A stretch of DNA of 64,000 nucleotides from Burkholderiales bacterium (lineage in GTDB: Bacteria > Pseudomonadota > Gammaproteobacteria > Burkholderiales > Burkholderiaceae_B). The position numbers and the translations under genes are program-made. The DNA lies in the NCBI GenBank assembly GCA_021299735.1, contig JAJTEM010000010.1, positions 1 through 64,000 on the forward strand, written 5' to 3'. A model generated the notes under the pieces. The model was not told where the DNA came from. It worked only from the letters and a program-made list of their open reading frames with translations, and searched no databases. Positions 52,540 to 63,591 of this stretch are shown piece after piece (within the stretch, counting starts at the first letter, position 1; every line of letters begins with the position of its first letter).

Positions 52540-54021
52540 TTAGTTGAGCAAGCCAATGTGTTCGCCCACGCGAACAATTTTCATGGTGTTGGTTCCGCCC
52601 GATTTGCCAATTGGCTCGCCAATGGTGATCACAATCAGGTCACCAAGCTCAACCACCTGGGCATCCAGCAAGGCTTTCTCGGACTTGGCCAACAACAGCT
52701 CGCGGTCCTCTGTTTCGTACTGCATCATTACTGTGCGCACGTCGCGGTACATCGACAGGCGACGGCGGGTTTTTTCTTCGGGCGTTAGCGCAAAAATTGG
52801 CACGCCGCTGTTCAAACGCGACATCCACAATGCAGTTGACCCGGATTGCGTTAGCGCAGCAATGGCCTTGACCTCAAGGTGATGCGCGGTAAACAGCGCA
52901 GCCATGGCAATGGATTGATCCACGCGCTGGAACTTGCGATTCAGGAAATCGGTGTCCAGGCTGATGGTGGCGGATTTCTCGGCCTCAACACACACGCGGG
53001 CCATGGCCACAATGGTTTCTACAGGAAACTTGCCAGCGGCAGTTTCAGCAGACAACATGACGGCATCTGTGCCATCAAGTACGGCATTTGCCACATCAGA
53101 CACTTCGGCACGGGTGGGCACCGGGCTTTCAATCATGCTTTCCATCATCTGGGTGGCGGTGATTGTAAGCTTGTTGGCTTCGCGCGCAGCGCGAATAAGC
53201 CGCTTTTGGGCTGCAGGCACGGCTGCATCGCCAATTTCAACCGCCAAATCGCCGCGTGCCACCATGAGGCCATCGCAAGAACGAATGAGGTCATCCAGAT
53301 TTTCCAAAGCCTCGCAACGCTCAATTTTGGCAATCATCATGGCGTGGCCACCGGCTGCGCGGGTTAGTTCGCGGGCCATGTACATGTCAGCGCCACTTTT
53401 TGGAAAGCTGACGGCAATGTAGTCGGCCTCGAAAGCCACAGCAGTGCGAATGTCTTCCATGTCCTTAGACGTTAATGCGGGTGCAGACAAACCACCGCCC
53501 AGTTTGTTGATGCCCTTGCGGTTTTTAAGCACGCCACCCACTTCTGTTTCACAGTGAATTTGCGTGGGGGTTACCTTTTTAACCTTCAATACAATTTTGC
53601 CGTCGTCAAGCAACAGAGTATCGCCTGCTTTTACATCATTGACCAACTCGGGATAATCAAGTCCCACGCGTTCATCGTCACCGGAATCACACTTGGCTTC
53701 CAGCACGAAGGGCTGCCCATTCGCAAGCGTGGTTGACCCATTGGCAAATACGCCGATGCGAATTTTCGGCCCTTGCAAGTCGGCCATCACGGCGATGTCT
53801 CGCTTTAAACGCGCCGCGATGTCGCGCACGGTTTTAACCCGGTCGATGTGCTCCTGGGCACTGCCGTGAGAGAAGTTGACCCTCACCACGTTCATGCCCG
53901 CGGCAATCATTCGCTCAAGAACGGCGGGGTCGGTGGATGCTGGCCCCAAAGTGGCCACTATTTTTGTTTGACGAGGTACATACGCGTTGGGCACTAATTT
54001 ACTCCCTGGGTTGGACATCAA
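52540..54021 (-). CDS. pyk: Pyruvate kinase
   Basis: [56 protein letters not shown]. Confidence 0.97.
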   Translation of the reverse strand: MMSNPGSKLVPNAYVPRQTKIVATLGPASTDPAVLERMIAAGMNVVRVNFSHGSAQEHIDRVKTVRDIAARLKRDIAVMADLQGPKIRIGVFANGSTTLANGQPFVLEAKCDSGDDERVGLDYPELVNDVKAGDTLLLDDGKIVLKVKKVTPTQIHCETEVGGVLKNRKGINKLGGGLSAPALTSKDMEDIRTAVAFEADYIAVSFPKSGADMYMARELTRAAGGHAMMIAKIERCEALENLDDLIRSCDGLMVARGDLAVEIGDAAVPAAQKRLIRAAREANKLTITATQMMESMIESPVPTRAEVSDVANAVLDGTDAVMLSAETAAGKFPVETIVAMARVCVEAEKSATISLDTDFLNRKFQRVDQSIAMAALFTAHHLEVKAIAALTQSGSTALWMSRLNSGVPIFALTPEEKTRRRLSMYRDVRTVMMQYETEDRELLLAKSEKALLDAQVVELGDLIVITIGEPIGKSGGTNTMKIVRVGEHIGLLN

Positions 54022-55199
54022 GCGGCTCTTTGTTGAAGAATTTCCACCGCAGGCAAAGTTTTGCCCTCAAGAAATTCAAGGAATGCGCCACCGCCGGTGG
54101 AAATGTAACTAACCTTCTCGCCAATGTTGTATTTGGCGATTGCGGCCAGGGTGTCGCCACCGCCAGCAATCGAAAAGGCCTTGGAGTTTGCAATGGCCAT
54201 GGCCAGGCGTTCAGTGCCTTTGCCAAACTGGTCAAATTCGAACACACCCACCGGGCCGTTCCAAACGATGGTGCCGGCTTTTTCCAGAATGGCTGCCAGT
54301 TCCTCGGCTGTGTTGGGGCCGATGTCGAAAATCATGTCATCAGCGGCAACTTCGGCTACTTGTTTACTGGTGGCCTGAGCGGTTGGTGAAAATTCCTTGC
54401 CCACCACCACATCAGTGGGAATAGGCACTGCAGCGCCACGGGCTTTCATGTTGTCGATAATGGTTTTGGCTTCATTCACCAAATCGTGTTCGGCCAGTGA
54501 TTTGCCAATTGGCAAGCCCAGCGCAGCCATGAAGGTATTGGCAATGCCGCCGCCCACGATCAACTGGTCCACTTTGCTGGCCAAGCTGTTCAGAATGGTC
54601 AGTTTGGTTGAAACTTTGGAACCTGCAACAATTGCCACCATGGGGCGCTTGGGTGAAGACAGCGCAGCACCCAGGGCATCCAGTTCAGCGGCCAGTAAAG
54701 GGCCGGCGCATGCCACAGCAGCGTATTGGGCAGCACCGTGGGTGGTCGCCTCTGCGCGGTGGGCGGTGCCGAATGCATCGTTCACGTAAATGTCGCAAAG
54801 TGCAGCAATTTTCTGGGCCAGCTCAGGGTTGTTCTTTTTTTCGCCTTTGTTGAATCGGCAATTTTCAAGCAGCAACACCTCGCCTGCTTTAACGTCGACA
54901 CCATCAACCCAGTTTTTCACCAGGCGCACCGGGCGACCCAGCAATTCGCCCAGGCGCGCTGCCACGGGGGCCAGGCTCAGCTTGTCGTCGTATTCACCCT
55001 CGGTGGGGCGGCCAAAATGGCTGGTCAGCAGCAAAGCGGCGTTGTTGTTCAGGCAATATTCAATGCCGGGCAAAGAGGCGCGAATTCGGGTGTCTTCCGT
55101 GATGTTGCCATTTGCATCCACTGGCACGTTAAAATCGACGCGGATCAGCACGCGTTTGTTGGATACGTTTTGGTCGGTCAGGCGCAGGAAACGCAACAT
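54018..55199 (-). CDS. pgk: Phosphoglycerate kinase
   Basis: [61 protein letters not shown]. Confidence 0.98.
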   Translation of the reverse strand: MLRFLRLTDQNVSNKRVLIRVDFNVPVDANGNITEDTRIRASLPGIEYCLNNNAALLLTSHFGRPTEGEYDDKLSLAPVAARLGELLGRPVRLVKNWVDGVDVKAGEVLLLENCRFNKGEKKNNPELAQKIAALCDIYVNDAFGTAHRAEATTHGAAQYAAVACAGPLLAAELDALGAALSSPKRPMVAIVAGSKVSTKLTILNSLASKVDQLIVGGGIANTFMAALGLPIGKSLAEHDLVNEAKTIIDNMKARGAAVPIPTDVVVGKEFSPTAQATSKQVAEVAADDMIFDIGPNTAEELAAILEKAGTIVWNGPVGVFEFDQFGKGTERLAMAIANSKAFSIAGGGDTLAAIAKYNIGEKVSYISTGGGAFLEFLEGKTLPAVEILQQRAA

Positions 55200-55225
55200 T
55201 GCTTTTCAACTCTCAAGGAAGGTTA

Positions 55226-55843
55226 TTGGAAACAATCCGGAATTATAACGCTCCCAGCACTCTTTTCCTCGGGGTTGCCTTCTCCTTTGCTATCGGAATC
55301 TTGGCAATATCGGGACAAGTTTTTGCACCCGACTTTGCGCAACAAGGGCTTGATTTAATTGACTCATTTTTTATTTATTTGTTGCTGGCGCAATTTACGC
55401 ACCTGGGATGGGCTCACCTGGGCTTGAACCTGGCCGGCTTGGCAATTGTGGCCTGGGGCTTTTCTGGCCAGAGAAGCAACACAGAATGGATATGGATACA
55501 GTTACTTTCCTTGTTCTGGCTTGCGTTTTATTTAAGCCGTGTTGAACCCGTTTCCTGGTATTGCGGATTAAGCGGTGCACTTCACTTTCAGTTTTCAGCA
55601 TGCCTGTTGATTGCCCTGTACAGAGGCCCTGCCCAGCTTTCCCAAGCCTGGCCTTTGTGGATACTCGCCGCCGGGCTTGCCGCAAAATTGGTGCTTGAAT
55701 GGAATTCGGGCCCAACCACCGATACCTTGGTTGGCGGCCCGATTGCATTTGAAGCACACAGGGGTGGTGCTTTGGGTGGCGTTTTGTTTGGCCTGTTTAT
55801 GATTGGGCAATCAATTTGGCGCCGGCCGAACCCTGCTTCCTGA
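55226..55843 (+). CDS. rrtA: Rhombosortase (rhomboid-family intramembrane protease, RrtA type)
   Basis: TM-rich; FTHLGWAHLGLNLAGL, GLSGALHFQF (Ser nucleophile motif), AHRGGALGGVLFG (His motif); adjacent GlyGly-CTERM protein. Start chosen at TTG 55226 after AAGGAAGG; the ORF track starts at 55199. Confidence 0.85.
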   Translation: METIRNYNAPSTLFLGVAFSFAIGILAISGQVFAPDFAQQGLDLIDSFFIYLLLAQFTHLGWAHLGLNLAGLAIVAWGFSGQRSNTEWIWIQLLSLFWLAFYLSRVEPVSWYCGLSGALHFQFSACLLIALYRGPAQLSQAWPLWILAAGLAAKLVLEWNSGPTTDTLVGGPIAFEAHRGGALGGVLFGLFMIGQSIWRRPNPAS

Positions 55844-57797
55844 ACACCCAGACCAAAAGGGACATCAACAACAAACCGGGCAATGTGGTGGCACCGCCAC
55901 CGCCTCCACCACCGCCACCTGATGAAACAACGGCAACCGCGCCTGTGCCGTTGTCCATTGCAGGACCGGCTGGTGTTGTAACGCCAGAACTGGAGCCAGC
56001 CACTGCGGAGGGTGCACTGCTGCTGTCGCCACTGGCCACCACGCGCAGTGATGTAAAACTGCTGTGGCTTTCGCCGACAGAATCGGTCACAGTTAAGCGA
56101 AACACCAAGTCGGAACTTGCGGTGGGCGCAGGCAAGTCAACATCCGCCGTGGATCGGGTGCCAGTCATTAATTGCTCACCTGAAATTTGCTCCCACGAGT
56201 AAGAGGCAATAGTACGCCCAGCAGCCACATTGCTGGCCGAACCACGCAAGCGAACCGGGTTCAAGCCGACTGCGCTCTCTTGGAATCCACTTGTACCCAA
56301 ACCATTCGCTGAGGAGGAGGCATTAGCCACTGGGCGTGTACCCTTTGCAGCAGACACCGCCGCAAACGCATCCAACATACCAGCGCCACACACTGCAGTG
56401 GTGCAATTGCAACTAACCGAACCTGAGTTGGCCAAGCAAGCGCTGCTTCTGGGACTTAGAAAACTTGCGGCGCTGGATAAAATTTGGCTGCGCAACTGAG
56501 CTGGGGTAAGTGATGGGTTGATTGCGCGCATTAGCCCAGCCGTTGCGGCCACCAAAGGTGAAGCAAATGAAGTACCAGTTTTACTGACCAAACTGGCCGA
56601 ACTTGGTGTTGTTGTACCCGAGTTGCCAAGGCCCACCAGTCCGTTACTAAAACCGCCCGGTGCCATCAGGCTGACGCCGCTACCAATCGCGCTGTAACTT
56701 GCACGGCTGCCATCTCTGTCTAGTGCACCAACTGACAACACATTATTGCAATTGGCGGGCGAATCTGCGGCACCAGCACTGTTTCCAGCAGCGGCCACTA
56801 CCAAGGTTCCTGCTGCATTCACGCGATCAACAACCGTTTGTTCAAACGAGCTGCATGTGGTGGGGCTACCCAAACTCAGATTGATCACATCGGCCGGGCT
56901 GGGGTTGCTCGGCACACCCGGCACATCAAGTCCGGCTGACCACAGCATGGCGTCTAACACATCCGACAACAAGCCACCGCATTTGCCGAGTACCCGAACC
57001 GGCAACACCTTGACATTCCAGTCAGCACCAGCCACATCCGAATCACTTTGCGTATTCGCTGCAATTTGACCTGCCACGAAGGTGCCGTGCCAGCTTGAGT
57101 TTTTCACACTGCACCCTGAAAAGGCAGCTGTTTGCGCATCAGCACTGCTAATCCAGTTCCCGGGATCTGCTGCATTGGAATCGCGGCCATTGCCATCATT
57201 GGCTGTGGGCACATCAGAGACGAAATCATAGCCACTGAGCAGGCGGCCAGCCAAATCCGGGGTTTCGAAAATTACACCAGTGTCCAGCACAGCCACCACC
57301 ACGTCGGCACTGCCACGCACCACATCCCATGCCAAATCGAATTTGGCTCCCGCTGTGCTTGCGGTAGACCGCAATGCCCACTGATTCAAAAACGAAGGGT
57401 CATTGGGTGTTGCAAACGCACGAATTGGACGGTCTTGAATTGCAAACTCAACCTCTGGATCACTGGCCAGGCGGTTCAATATGGATTGCTGATCACCTGC
57501 ACGCACACTGCTGCCCCAGCGCATCACGTGGGTACCTACAGAACCTGCGCGCAACCATGTGGCATCCACATTGTTTCGCGACATGACATCAGCGAGAAAC
57601 TCACCCTCTTTTTCCAGGCGGCGCACTGAAGGTGCATTGCTTAGTTCAACGGAGTTTTTAAGCTTGATGATGAACTGGGCACCGCCACTTTGCGCATGGG
57701 CTGGTACTGCAAAAGCAACCCCAAGCATCAGAAAAATACCAATTAGCAATGCATGCAACAGGGTTGAATTTTGCTTTCCGGGAACGAAGATCAACAT
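55797..57797 (-). CDS. S8 (subtilisin-like) serine protease with GlyGly-CTERM sorting tail
   Basis: Signal peptide; VVVAVLDTGV (Asp), SSWHGTFVAGQIA (His), GTSFASPLVAATAGLM (Ser); PKD-like domain; C-terminus SSGGGGGGGGGATTLPGLLLMSLLVWVFRKQ. Confidence 0.93.
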   Translation of the reverse strand: MLIFVPGKQNSTLLHALLIGIFLMLGVAFAVPAHAQSGGAQFIIKLKNSVELSNAPSVRRLEKEGEFLADVMSRNNVDATWLRAGSVGTHVMRWGSSVRAGDQQSILNRLASDPEVEFAIQDRPIRAFATPNDPSFLNQWALRSTASTAGAKFDLAWDVVRGSADVVVAVLDTGVIFETPDLAGRLLSGYDFVSDVPTANDGNGRDSNAADPGNWISSADAQTAAFSGCSVKNSSWHGTFVAGQIAANTQSDSDVAGADWNVKVLPVRVLGKCGGLLSDVLDAMLWSAGLDVPGVPSNPSPADVINLSLGSPTTCSSFEQTVVDRVNAAGTLVVAAAGNSAGAADSPANCNNVLSVGALDRDGSRASYSAIGSGVSLMAPGGFSNGLVGLGNSGTTTPSSASLVSKTGTSFASPLVAATAGLMRAINPSLTPAQLRSQILSSAASFLSPRSSACLANSGSVSCNCTTAVCGAGMLDAFAAVSAAKGTRPVANASSSANGLGTSGFQESAVGLNPVRLRGSASNVAAGRTIASYSWEQISGEQLMTGTRSTADVDLPAPTASSDLVFRLTVTDSVGESHSSFTSLRVVASGDSSSAPSAVAGSSSGVTTPAGPAMDNGTGAVAVVSSGGGGGGGGGATTLPGLLLMSLLVWVFRKQGSAGAKLIAQS

Positions 57798-58010
57798 AGC
57801 AGTACTCGCGTATCACAATGGAATTAGGTTACCGACCGAGCAGTACAATCAATTGCCTGAATAAGAACCAGAAGCAAGTCTAGTTTTCAGACCTCCTTAC
57901 AGGAACTTTATTGAATCAAACGTTACCTTGTGAACAAGACGTGCGAATGACAGAAGCAGGGGGCACTGCCCCCCCACGGAATGGGAAAGTTTTTTCGAAT
58001 AATGCAGAGG

Positions 58011-58039
58011 CGAAAAAAAACCGGGCTAAAGGCCCGGTT
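58011..58039 (-). terminator. Rho-independent terminator after gapA
   Basis: Minus strand AACCGGGCCTTTAGCCCGG-TTTTTTTT. Confidence 0.9.
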
Positions 58040-58063
58040 GTTCGTTCGAAACGCGCTTTAAGA

Positions 58064-59074
58064 TTACTTGGCGTTCATCAGCGCAACTGTGGTGTCCAAC
58101 ATGCGGTTGGAGAAGCCCCACTCGTTGTCGTACCAGCTAGACACCTTAACAAGCTTGCCGCTGACTTTGGTCAGTGTGGCATCGAATGCGCTGGAAGCTG
58201 GGTTGTGGTTGAAGTCAATCGACACCAAAGGTGCTTCGTTGTATTCCAATACCCCCTTCAAGGGGCCCTCGGCCGCGGCTTTCAGAATGCTGTTCACTTC
58301 TTCCACAGTGGTATCGCGCTTTGCGATGAAAGACAAATCAACCATGGAAACGTTAATTGTAGGCACGCGAACCGCGTAACCATCCAGCTTGCCGTTCAGT
58401 TCTGGCAACACCAAACCAACCGCAGCAGCCGCACCGGTTTTGGTTGGGATCATGCTCATGGTGGCAGAACGTGCACGGCGCAGGTCTTCGTGGTAGACAT
58501 CGGTCAACACCTGGTCGTTGGTGTAGGCGTGAATGGTGGTCATCAAGCCGGTTTCCAGGCCGATTGCGTCATTCAAAGGCTTAACCAACGGGGCCAAGCA
58601 GTTGGTGGTGCAAGAAGCGTTGGAAATTACTGTGTCGGTGCTTTTCAAAACACCATGGTTAACGCCGTATACAACGGTGGCGTCTACGTCTTTACCGCCT
58701 GGGGCGGAAATGATTACTTTCTTGGCGCCGCCTTTGAGGTGGGCAGAGGCTTTTTCCTTGGAAGTGAAAAAGCCTGTACATTCCAGCACTACGTCTACGC
58801 CCAACTCGCCCCATGGCAGTTCGGCTGGGTTGCGGTTGGCCAAAACCTTGATTTTATCGCCATTTACAACCATGTAATCGCCATCTACGCTCACTGTACC
58901 GGGGAAACGGCCGTGGGCAGTGTCGTACTGGGTAAGGTGAGCATTGGTTTTGGGGTCGCCCAAATCGTTAATTGCCACGATTTGAATATCGTGTTTCTTG
59001 CCACCCTCATAGTGGGCACGCAATACATTTCGGCCGATGCGGCCATAGCCGTTGATCGCTACGCGAATGGTCAT
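58064..59074 (-). CDS. gapA: Type I glyceraldehyde-3-phosphate dehydrogenase
   Basis: [47 protein letters not shown]; start at MTIRVA (59074). Confidence 0.97.
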   Translation of the reverse strand: MTIRVAINGYGRIGRNVLRAHYEGGKKHDIQIVAINDLGDPKTNAHLTQYDTAHGRFPGTVSVDGDYMVVNGDKIKVLANRNPAELPWGELGVDVVLECTGFFTSKEKASAHLKGGAKKVIISAPGGKDVDATVVYGVNHGVLKSTDTVISNASCTTNCLAPLVKPLNDAIGLETGLMTTIHAYTNDQVLTDVYHEDLRRARSATMSMIPTKTGAAAAVGLVLPELNGKLDGYAVRVPTINVSMVDLSFIAKRDTTVEEVNSILKAAAEGPLKGVLEYNEAPLVSIDFNHNPASSAFDATLTKVSGKLVKVSSWYDNEWGFSNRMLDTTVALMNAK

Positions 59075-59123
59075 GACAAATCTCCTTAAAAGTAAATCAA
59101 ATATTCTGTGTATTAAGCCGTGG

Positions 59124-61145
59124 TTATCGTGCAACCAAGGCCAAAGCAGCCTCGGTGAATTTTTCAGCAGTCAACCCAAAGTGCTTGAACAGCGCGCCTG
59201 CTGGAGCAGATTCTCCAAAGGTACACATGCCTAGCACGGTACCTTTTACGCCAGCATGCGCTATGTACTTGTACCAGCCATCGGTAATGCCCGCCTCAAT
59301 GACAGCGATTGGAGCAGTACCCAACACCTGCGATTTGTATTCAACCGTTTGGCGATCAAACACATTGGTTGAAGGCATGGACACCACACGCGCAGCAACA
59401 CCCTTTTCGGCCAAGGCTTTTTGCGTGTTCATGGCAATTTCAATTTCCGAACCGGTGGCAATCAAAGTGACCTGAGCGTTGGCGGCATCAGCCAACACAT
59501 AACCACCTTTGGCGATGTTGTTCAACACAGCCTCGCTGCGCGGCAAGAAAGGCAGGTTTTGGCGACTGAACAACAGTGAACTGGGGCCATCTTTGCGCAT
59601 TACTGCACTGTTCCAGGCAGCCATGGATTCCACTGAATCAGCGGGGCGCCACACATCCATATTGGGCAGCAAACGCAAAGTGGCCGCATGCTCAACAGGC
59701 TGGTGGGTTGGGCCGTCTTCACCCAGGCCGATTGAATCGTGAGTGAACACAAAAATGTTGCGCTTTTTCATTAGCGCTGCCATGCGCAAGGCATTGCGGC
59801 TGTAATCCGAGAAAGTAAGGAAGGTAGCGCCAAACGGAATGTAGCCACCATGCAGAGCCACGCCATTCAAAGCGGCGCTCATGCCGAATTCACGAACACC
59901 CCAGTTGATGTGGTTACCAGCAGTAAAGCCTTCTTTGTTGCGGCGAACAGCCACACACTTGGGCCAGTTGGTGAGGTTAGAACCTGTAAGGTCTGCCGAT
60001 CCACCCAACAATTCAGGCAACTCCGCAGCCAACAAGGTAATTGCATTCTGGCTGGCTTTGCGGGTGGCAATGGTTTCGCCCTTGGCAGCCACTTCAGCCA
60101 ACAGGCGCGCGGCAGTTTGTTCAAACTGGGCAGGCAGTTCACCAGCCATGCGGCGCTTGAATTCAGCAGCTTTGGAGGGGAATTTGGCGCTGTAGGCATC
60201 AAACAATTTATCCCAGGCTGACTGGCGGGCTGCACCTTCTACCTGTGCGTCCCAGGCGTTGTAAACCTCGGCGGGAATTTCAAATGGTGCATGTTCCCAG
60301 CCAATGGCTGCGCGGGTGGCGGCAATTTCAGCATCGCCCAGCGGTGCGCCGTGAACTTTGTCGGTGCCTGCCAAATTGGGCGAACCTTCACCAATATTGG
60401 TTTTGCAGCAAATCAGGGTTGGGCCTTTGTCCAGCAAGGCATTTTGCTTGGCCTGCGCAATGGCGGCATCCACAGCATCTACATCGTGGCCATTTACGTT
60501 AGGAATCACATTCCAGCCATAGGCCTCAAAGCGCTTGGGTGTATTGTCGGCAAACCAGTGCTCCACTTCACCGTCAATGGAAATGCCATTGTCGTCGTAC
60601 ATCACGATGAGTTTGGACAGGCCCAAGGTACCCGCCAGCGAGCAAACCTCATGGGAGATACCTTCCATCAGGCAACCATCGCCCAAAAATACGTAGGTAT
60701 TGTGGTCAACAATCGGAAAGCCCGCTTCATTGAATTCAGCAGCCAACAGCTTTTCCGCCAAGGCCAAGCCCACGGCGTTGGCAATGCCCTGCCCCAATGG
60801 GCCGGTGGTGGTTTCAACTCCGGGGGTAACGTCCACTTCAGGGTGGCCCGGTGTTTTAGAATGCAACTGGCGGAAGTTTTTCAATTCCTCAATCGGCAGG
60901 TCGTAGCCGGTCAGGTGCAGCAACGCGTAAATCAGCATGGAACCGTGGCCGTTAGACAACACAAAGCGATCACGATCGGCCCACTGGGGGTTTTGTGGGT
61001 TGTGCTTCAGGTGGCGGGCCCACAAGGCCACAGCAATTTCGGCCATGCCCATTGGCATGCCAGGGTGCCCGGATTTGGCGGCTTGAACTGCATCCATGGC
61101 GAGCGCGCGAATCGCGTTGGCCATGTTCTTTGACGAAGAGGACAT
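59124..61145 (-). CDS. tkt: Transketolase
   Basis: [69 protein letters not shown]. Confidence 0.98.
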   Translation of the reverse strand: MSSSSKNMANAIRALAMDAVQAAKSGHPGMPMGMAEIAVALWARHLKHNPQNPQWADRDRFVLSNGHGSMLIYALLHLTGYDLPIEELKNFRQLHSKTPGHPEVDVTPGVETTTGPLGQGIANAVGLALAEKLLAAEFNEAGFPIVDHNTYVFLGDGCLMEGISHEVCSLAGTLGLSKLIVMYDDNGISIDGEVEHWFADNTPKRFEAYGWNVIPNVNGHDVDAVDAAIAQAKQNALLDKGPTLICCKTNIGEGSPNLAGTDKVHGAPLGDAEIAATRAAIGWEHAPFEIPAEVYNAWDAQVEGAARQSAWDKLFDAYSAKFPSKAAEFKRRMAGELPAQFEQTAARLLAEVAAKGETIATRKASQNAITLLAAELPELLGGSADLTGSNLTNWPKCVAVRRNKEGFTAGNHINWGVREFGMSAALNGVALHGGYIPFGATFLTFSDYSRNALRMAALMKKRNIFVFTHDSIGLGEDGPTHQPVEHAATLRLLPNMDVWRPADSVESMAAWNSAVMRKDGPSSLLFSRQNLPFLPRSEAVLNNIAKGGYVLADAANAQVTLIATGSEIEIAMNTQKALAEKGVAARVVSMPSTNVFDRQTVEYKSQVLGTAPIAVIEAGITDGWYKYIAHAGVKGTVLGMCTFGESAPAGALFKHFGLTAEKFTEAALALVAR

Positions 61146-61261
61146 AGGTATGGGAATTGAGGGTTATGCCTGTGGCAAAGTTGGAAAAAAATGAATTTTA
61201 TCAAAGCTATCCCAAGAAAGCGCCACCTTGCGGACAAACCACTGAATAAAGACAGGGAAAC

Positions 61262-62038
61262 ATGAAACAAGACAAAGGCAAGCGCCTGCCCCGCTTCCTG
61301 CTAGAACACTGCAACAGCGTGGGCCAAGTGCTTGATCTGCCTGATGACTTGATGCATTACGCCTCAAGGGTTTTGCGCCTTCGTGATGGCGAGGCACTTC
61401 GGGTCTGGAACGGAAAGGGCTGTGAATACCACGCCACAGTTCACTATCTATCCAAAAAACTAGCGCAAATTCATATCGGTGAGCAACTGGCCCTACGAAA
61501 CACGGAACTAAACCGGCCGGTGCATGTTCTTCAGGCCCTGCCCGAGGGCGATAAAATGGATTGGGTGCTGGAAAAATGCACAGAGTTGGGCGTTGCGGGC
61601 TTTCACCCAGTTCAAGCCCAGCGCAGCGTGGTTAAACTGGAAGGTGAACGGGCAGCCAAGCGGCAAGCCCACTGGGAACGAGTTGTGCTTGCAGCAAGCC
61701 TGCAAAGTGAACGTGAACAACTGGCCCGGGTTGAAGCGGTGAAAACTCTTTCTGCGGCCTTGGAACATGTGTCACAAAACTGGCCCAATGCACAAGTGCT
61801 GTGGTTTACACCCGAAGCCGGTCAATCATTAAGAAGCTGGGCACCCAAGGCGAAGCCAGACACACCCCTGATTGTTTGTGTGGGCCCGGAAGGTGGTTGG
61901 ACCCCCGAGGAAACCGAGATAGCCCAACGATTGGGAGCCTTGCCGCTGAATTTTTCGCAACGTGTGTTGCGAACTGAAACATTTGCAGTGGCGTGTACAG
62001 CGCAGCTAACCGCATTGCTAAACCTAGAACAACAGTGA
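61262..62038 (+). CDS. rsmE: 16S rRNA (uracil(1498)-N(3))-methyltransferase
   Basis: LPRFLLEHCN..HYASRVLRLRDGEALRVWNGKG..VCVGPEGGWTPEETEIA..RVLRTETFAVACTAQL. Confidence 0.95.
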   Translation: MKQDKGKRLPRFLLEHCNSVGQVLDLPDDLMHYASRVLRLRDGEALRVWNGKGCEYHATVHYLSKKLAQIHIGEQLALRNTELNRPVHVLQALPEGDKMDWVLEKCTELGVAGFHPVQAQRSVVKLEGERAAKRQAHWERVVLAASLQSEREQLARVEAVKTLSAALEHVSQNWPNAQVLWFTPEAGQSLRSWAPKAKPDTPLIVCVGPEGGWTPEETEIAQRLGALPLNFSQRVLRTETFAVACTAQLTALLNLEQQ

Positions 62039-62056
62039 ACAACCTGAGAGACAGAA

Positions 62057-63556
62057 ATGAGCAGCACTTCAAAGAATATCGCGGGCAATCCAACGAACCA
62101 GTTTGAATTCAAGAACCCCAGCCTGTTGCAAACGAATCCATTCGTGTACGGCAGTTTTCATGCTTGTGAAGTGGACTTTCCCGTAGACAACCCTGCTACA
62201 GGCGAAACCATTGCACACGTGGGCAACACGTCAATTGCATTGGCGCACGATGCCATTTTGAGTGCTGAAAAAGCACTGACCAGTTGGCGCAACACCACCG
62301 CAAAAAGTCGTGCGCAAATTTTGCGCAAGTGGTTTGACCTGATCATTGACAACGCCGACGACCTGGCGTTTTTAATGACCCTTGAGCAAGGCAAACCACT
62401 GGCCGAGGCCAAGGGCGAAGTTATTTATGGTGCCAGTTTTGTGGAATGGTTTGCCGAACAAGCCAAGCGAATTGAAGGCAGCGTGTTGGAATCGCCACAA
62501 CTGGGCCGTGAATTGCTGGTTTTAAAACAAGGTATTGGCGTGTGTGCAGCCATTACACCTTGGAATTTCCCGATCGCCATGATTACCCGCAAAGTAGCGC
62601 CAGCCTTGGCTGCAGGCTGCACGGTAGTGATCAAACCAGCCGAACAAACCCCGCTTAGTGCGCTGGCCCTGGCCGAGCTGGCGCGCCAGGCAGGCATACC
62701 GGCTGGGGTGCTCAACGTGGTTACCGGCGACGCCAACCGTTCTGTTGAAATTGGCAAAGTACTTTGCGAAAGCGGGGTGGTAAGAAAACTTACATTCACC
62801 GGCAGCACTGAAGTGGGCCGCATTTTAATGCAGCAATGCGCCCCCACCATCAAGAAATTAAGCCTTGAACTGGGCGGCCATGCGCCTTTCATCGTGTTCG
62901 AAGACGCAGACCTGGACAAAGCGGTGGACGGCTTGGTTGCCTCAAAATTCCGCAACGCTGGACAAACCTGCGTATGCACCAACCGCATTTATGTTCAACG
63001 CAGTGTGCAACAGGCTTTTGCCGAGAAATTGAGCGCCAAGGTGGCCAAACTGGAAGTGGGCGACGGCCTGAAAACCAAAGCCAGTATTGGCCCGATGATT
63101 GACGAGCAAGCAGTTGCGAAAGTGCAAAAGCATGTGGACGACGCACTGGCCAAGGGCGCAAAACTGCTTCACGGTGGCAAGCCTCACGCACTTGGCGGGC
63201 GCTTTTTCCAGCCCACCCTGATCGACAACGCTGATCACCGCATGCTTGTTGCGCAAGAGGAAACTTTCGGCCCACTGGCTGCCATTTTCCCGTTCGACAC
63301 TGAAGAACAGGCAATTAACTACGCAAACAACACGCCTTACGGCCTTGCCGCCTATTTTTACACCGAGAACTCTGCACGCACCTTCCGCGTAAGCCGTGCC
63401 CTGGAATATGGCATGGTGGGCATTAATGTGGGCGTATTCTCAAATGAAGTAGGGCCATTCGGCGGGGTGAAGCAATCGGGCTTGGGCCGGGAAGGCTCGG
63501 TGTGGGGCATTGAAGAGTTTCTGGAAATGAAATACCTGTGCATTGGTACGCTTTAA
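62057..63556 (+). CDS. gabD: NAD(P)-dependent succinate-semialdehyde dehydrogenase family protein
   Basis: ITPWNFPIAMITRKVAPALAAGCTVVIKPAEQTPLSALALAELA..LELGGHAPFIVFEDADLD..NAGQTCVCTNRI. Confidence 0.92.
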   Translation: MSSTSKNIAGNPTNQFEFKNPSLLQTNPFVYGSFHACEVDFPVDNPATGETIAHVGNTSIALAHDAILSAEKALTSWRNTTAKSRAQILRKWFDLIIDNADDLAFLMTLEQGKPLAEAKGEVIYGASFVEWFAEQAKRIEGSVLESPQLGRELLVLKQGIGVCAAITPWNFPIAMITRKVAPALAAGCTVVIKPAEQTPLSALALAELARQAGIPAGVLNVVTGDANRSVEIGKVLCESGVVRKLTFTGSTEVGRILMQQCAPTIKKLSLELGGHAPFIVFEDADLDKAVDGLVASKFRNAGQTCVCTNRIYVQRSVQQAFAEKLSAKVAKLEVGDGLKTKASIGPMIDEQAVAKVQKHVDDALAKGAKLLHGGKPHALGGRFFQPTLIDNADHRMLVAQEETFGPLAAIFPFDTEEQAINYANNTPYGLAAYFYTENSARTFRVSRALEYGMVGINVGVFSNEVGPFGGVKQSGLGREGSVWGIEEFLEMKYLCIGTL

Positions 63557-63591
63557 GCGGGTGACGTATCAATAGTTGATGCCCAAATTAC

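Noticed and set aside
55893-55919. GGN-rich low-complexity tract that could look like a simple sequence repeat
   Set aside because: It encodes the poly-Gly part of the GlyGly-CTERM tail, so it is explained by the protein.
57957-57976. GGGGGCACTGCCCCCC hairpin near the S8 protease/gapA intergenic region
   Set aside because: Stable but without a T-tract or conserved context; the real gapA terminator lies at 58011-58039.
57911-59089. 392-aa plus-strand ORF opposite gapA
   Set aside because: Antisense shadow of gapA with low-complexity H/N/Q-rich translation; the minus strand encodes an unmistakable GAPDH.
60291-61133. 280-aa plus-strand ORF opposite transketolase
   Set aside because: Shadow ORF in a GC-biased conserved gene.
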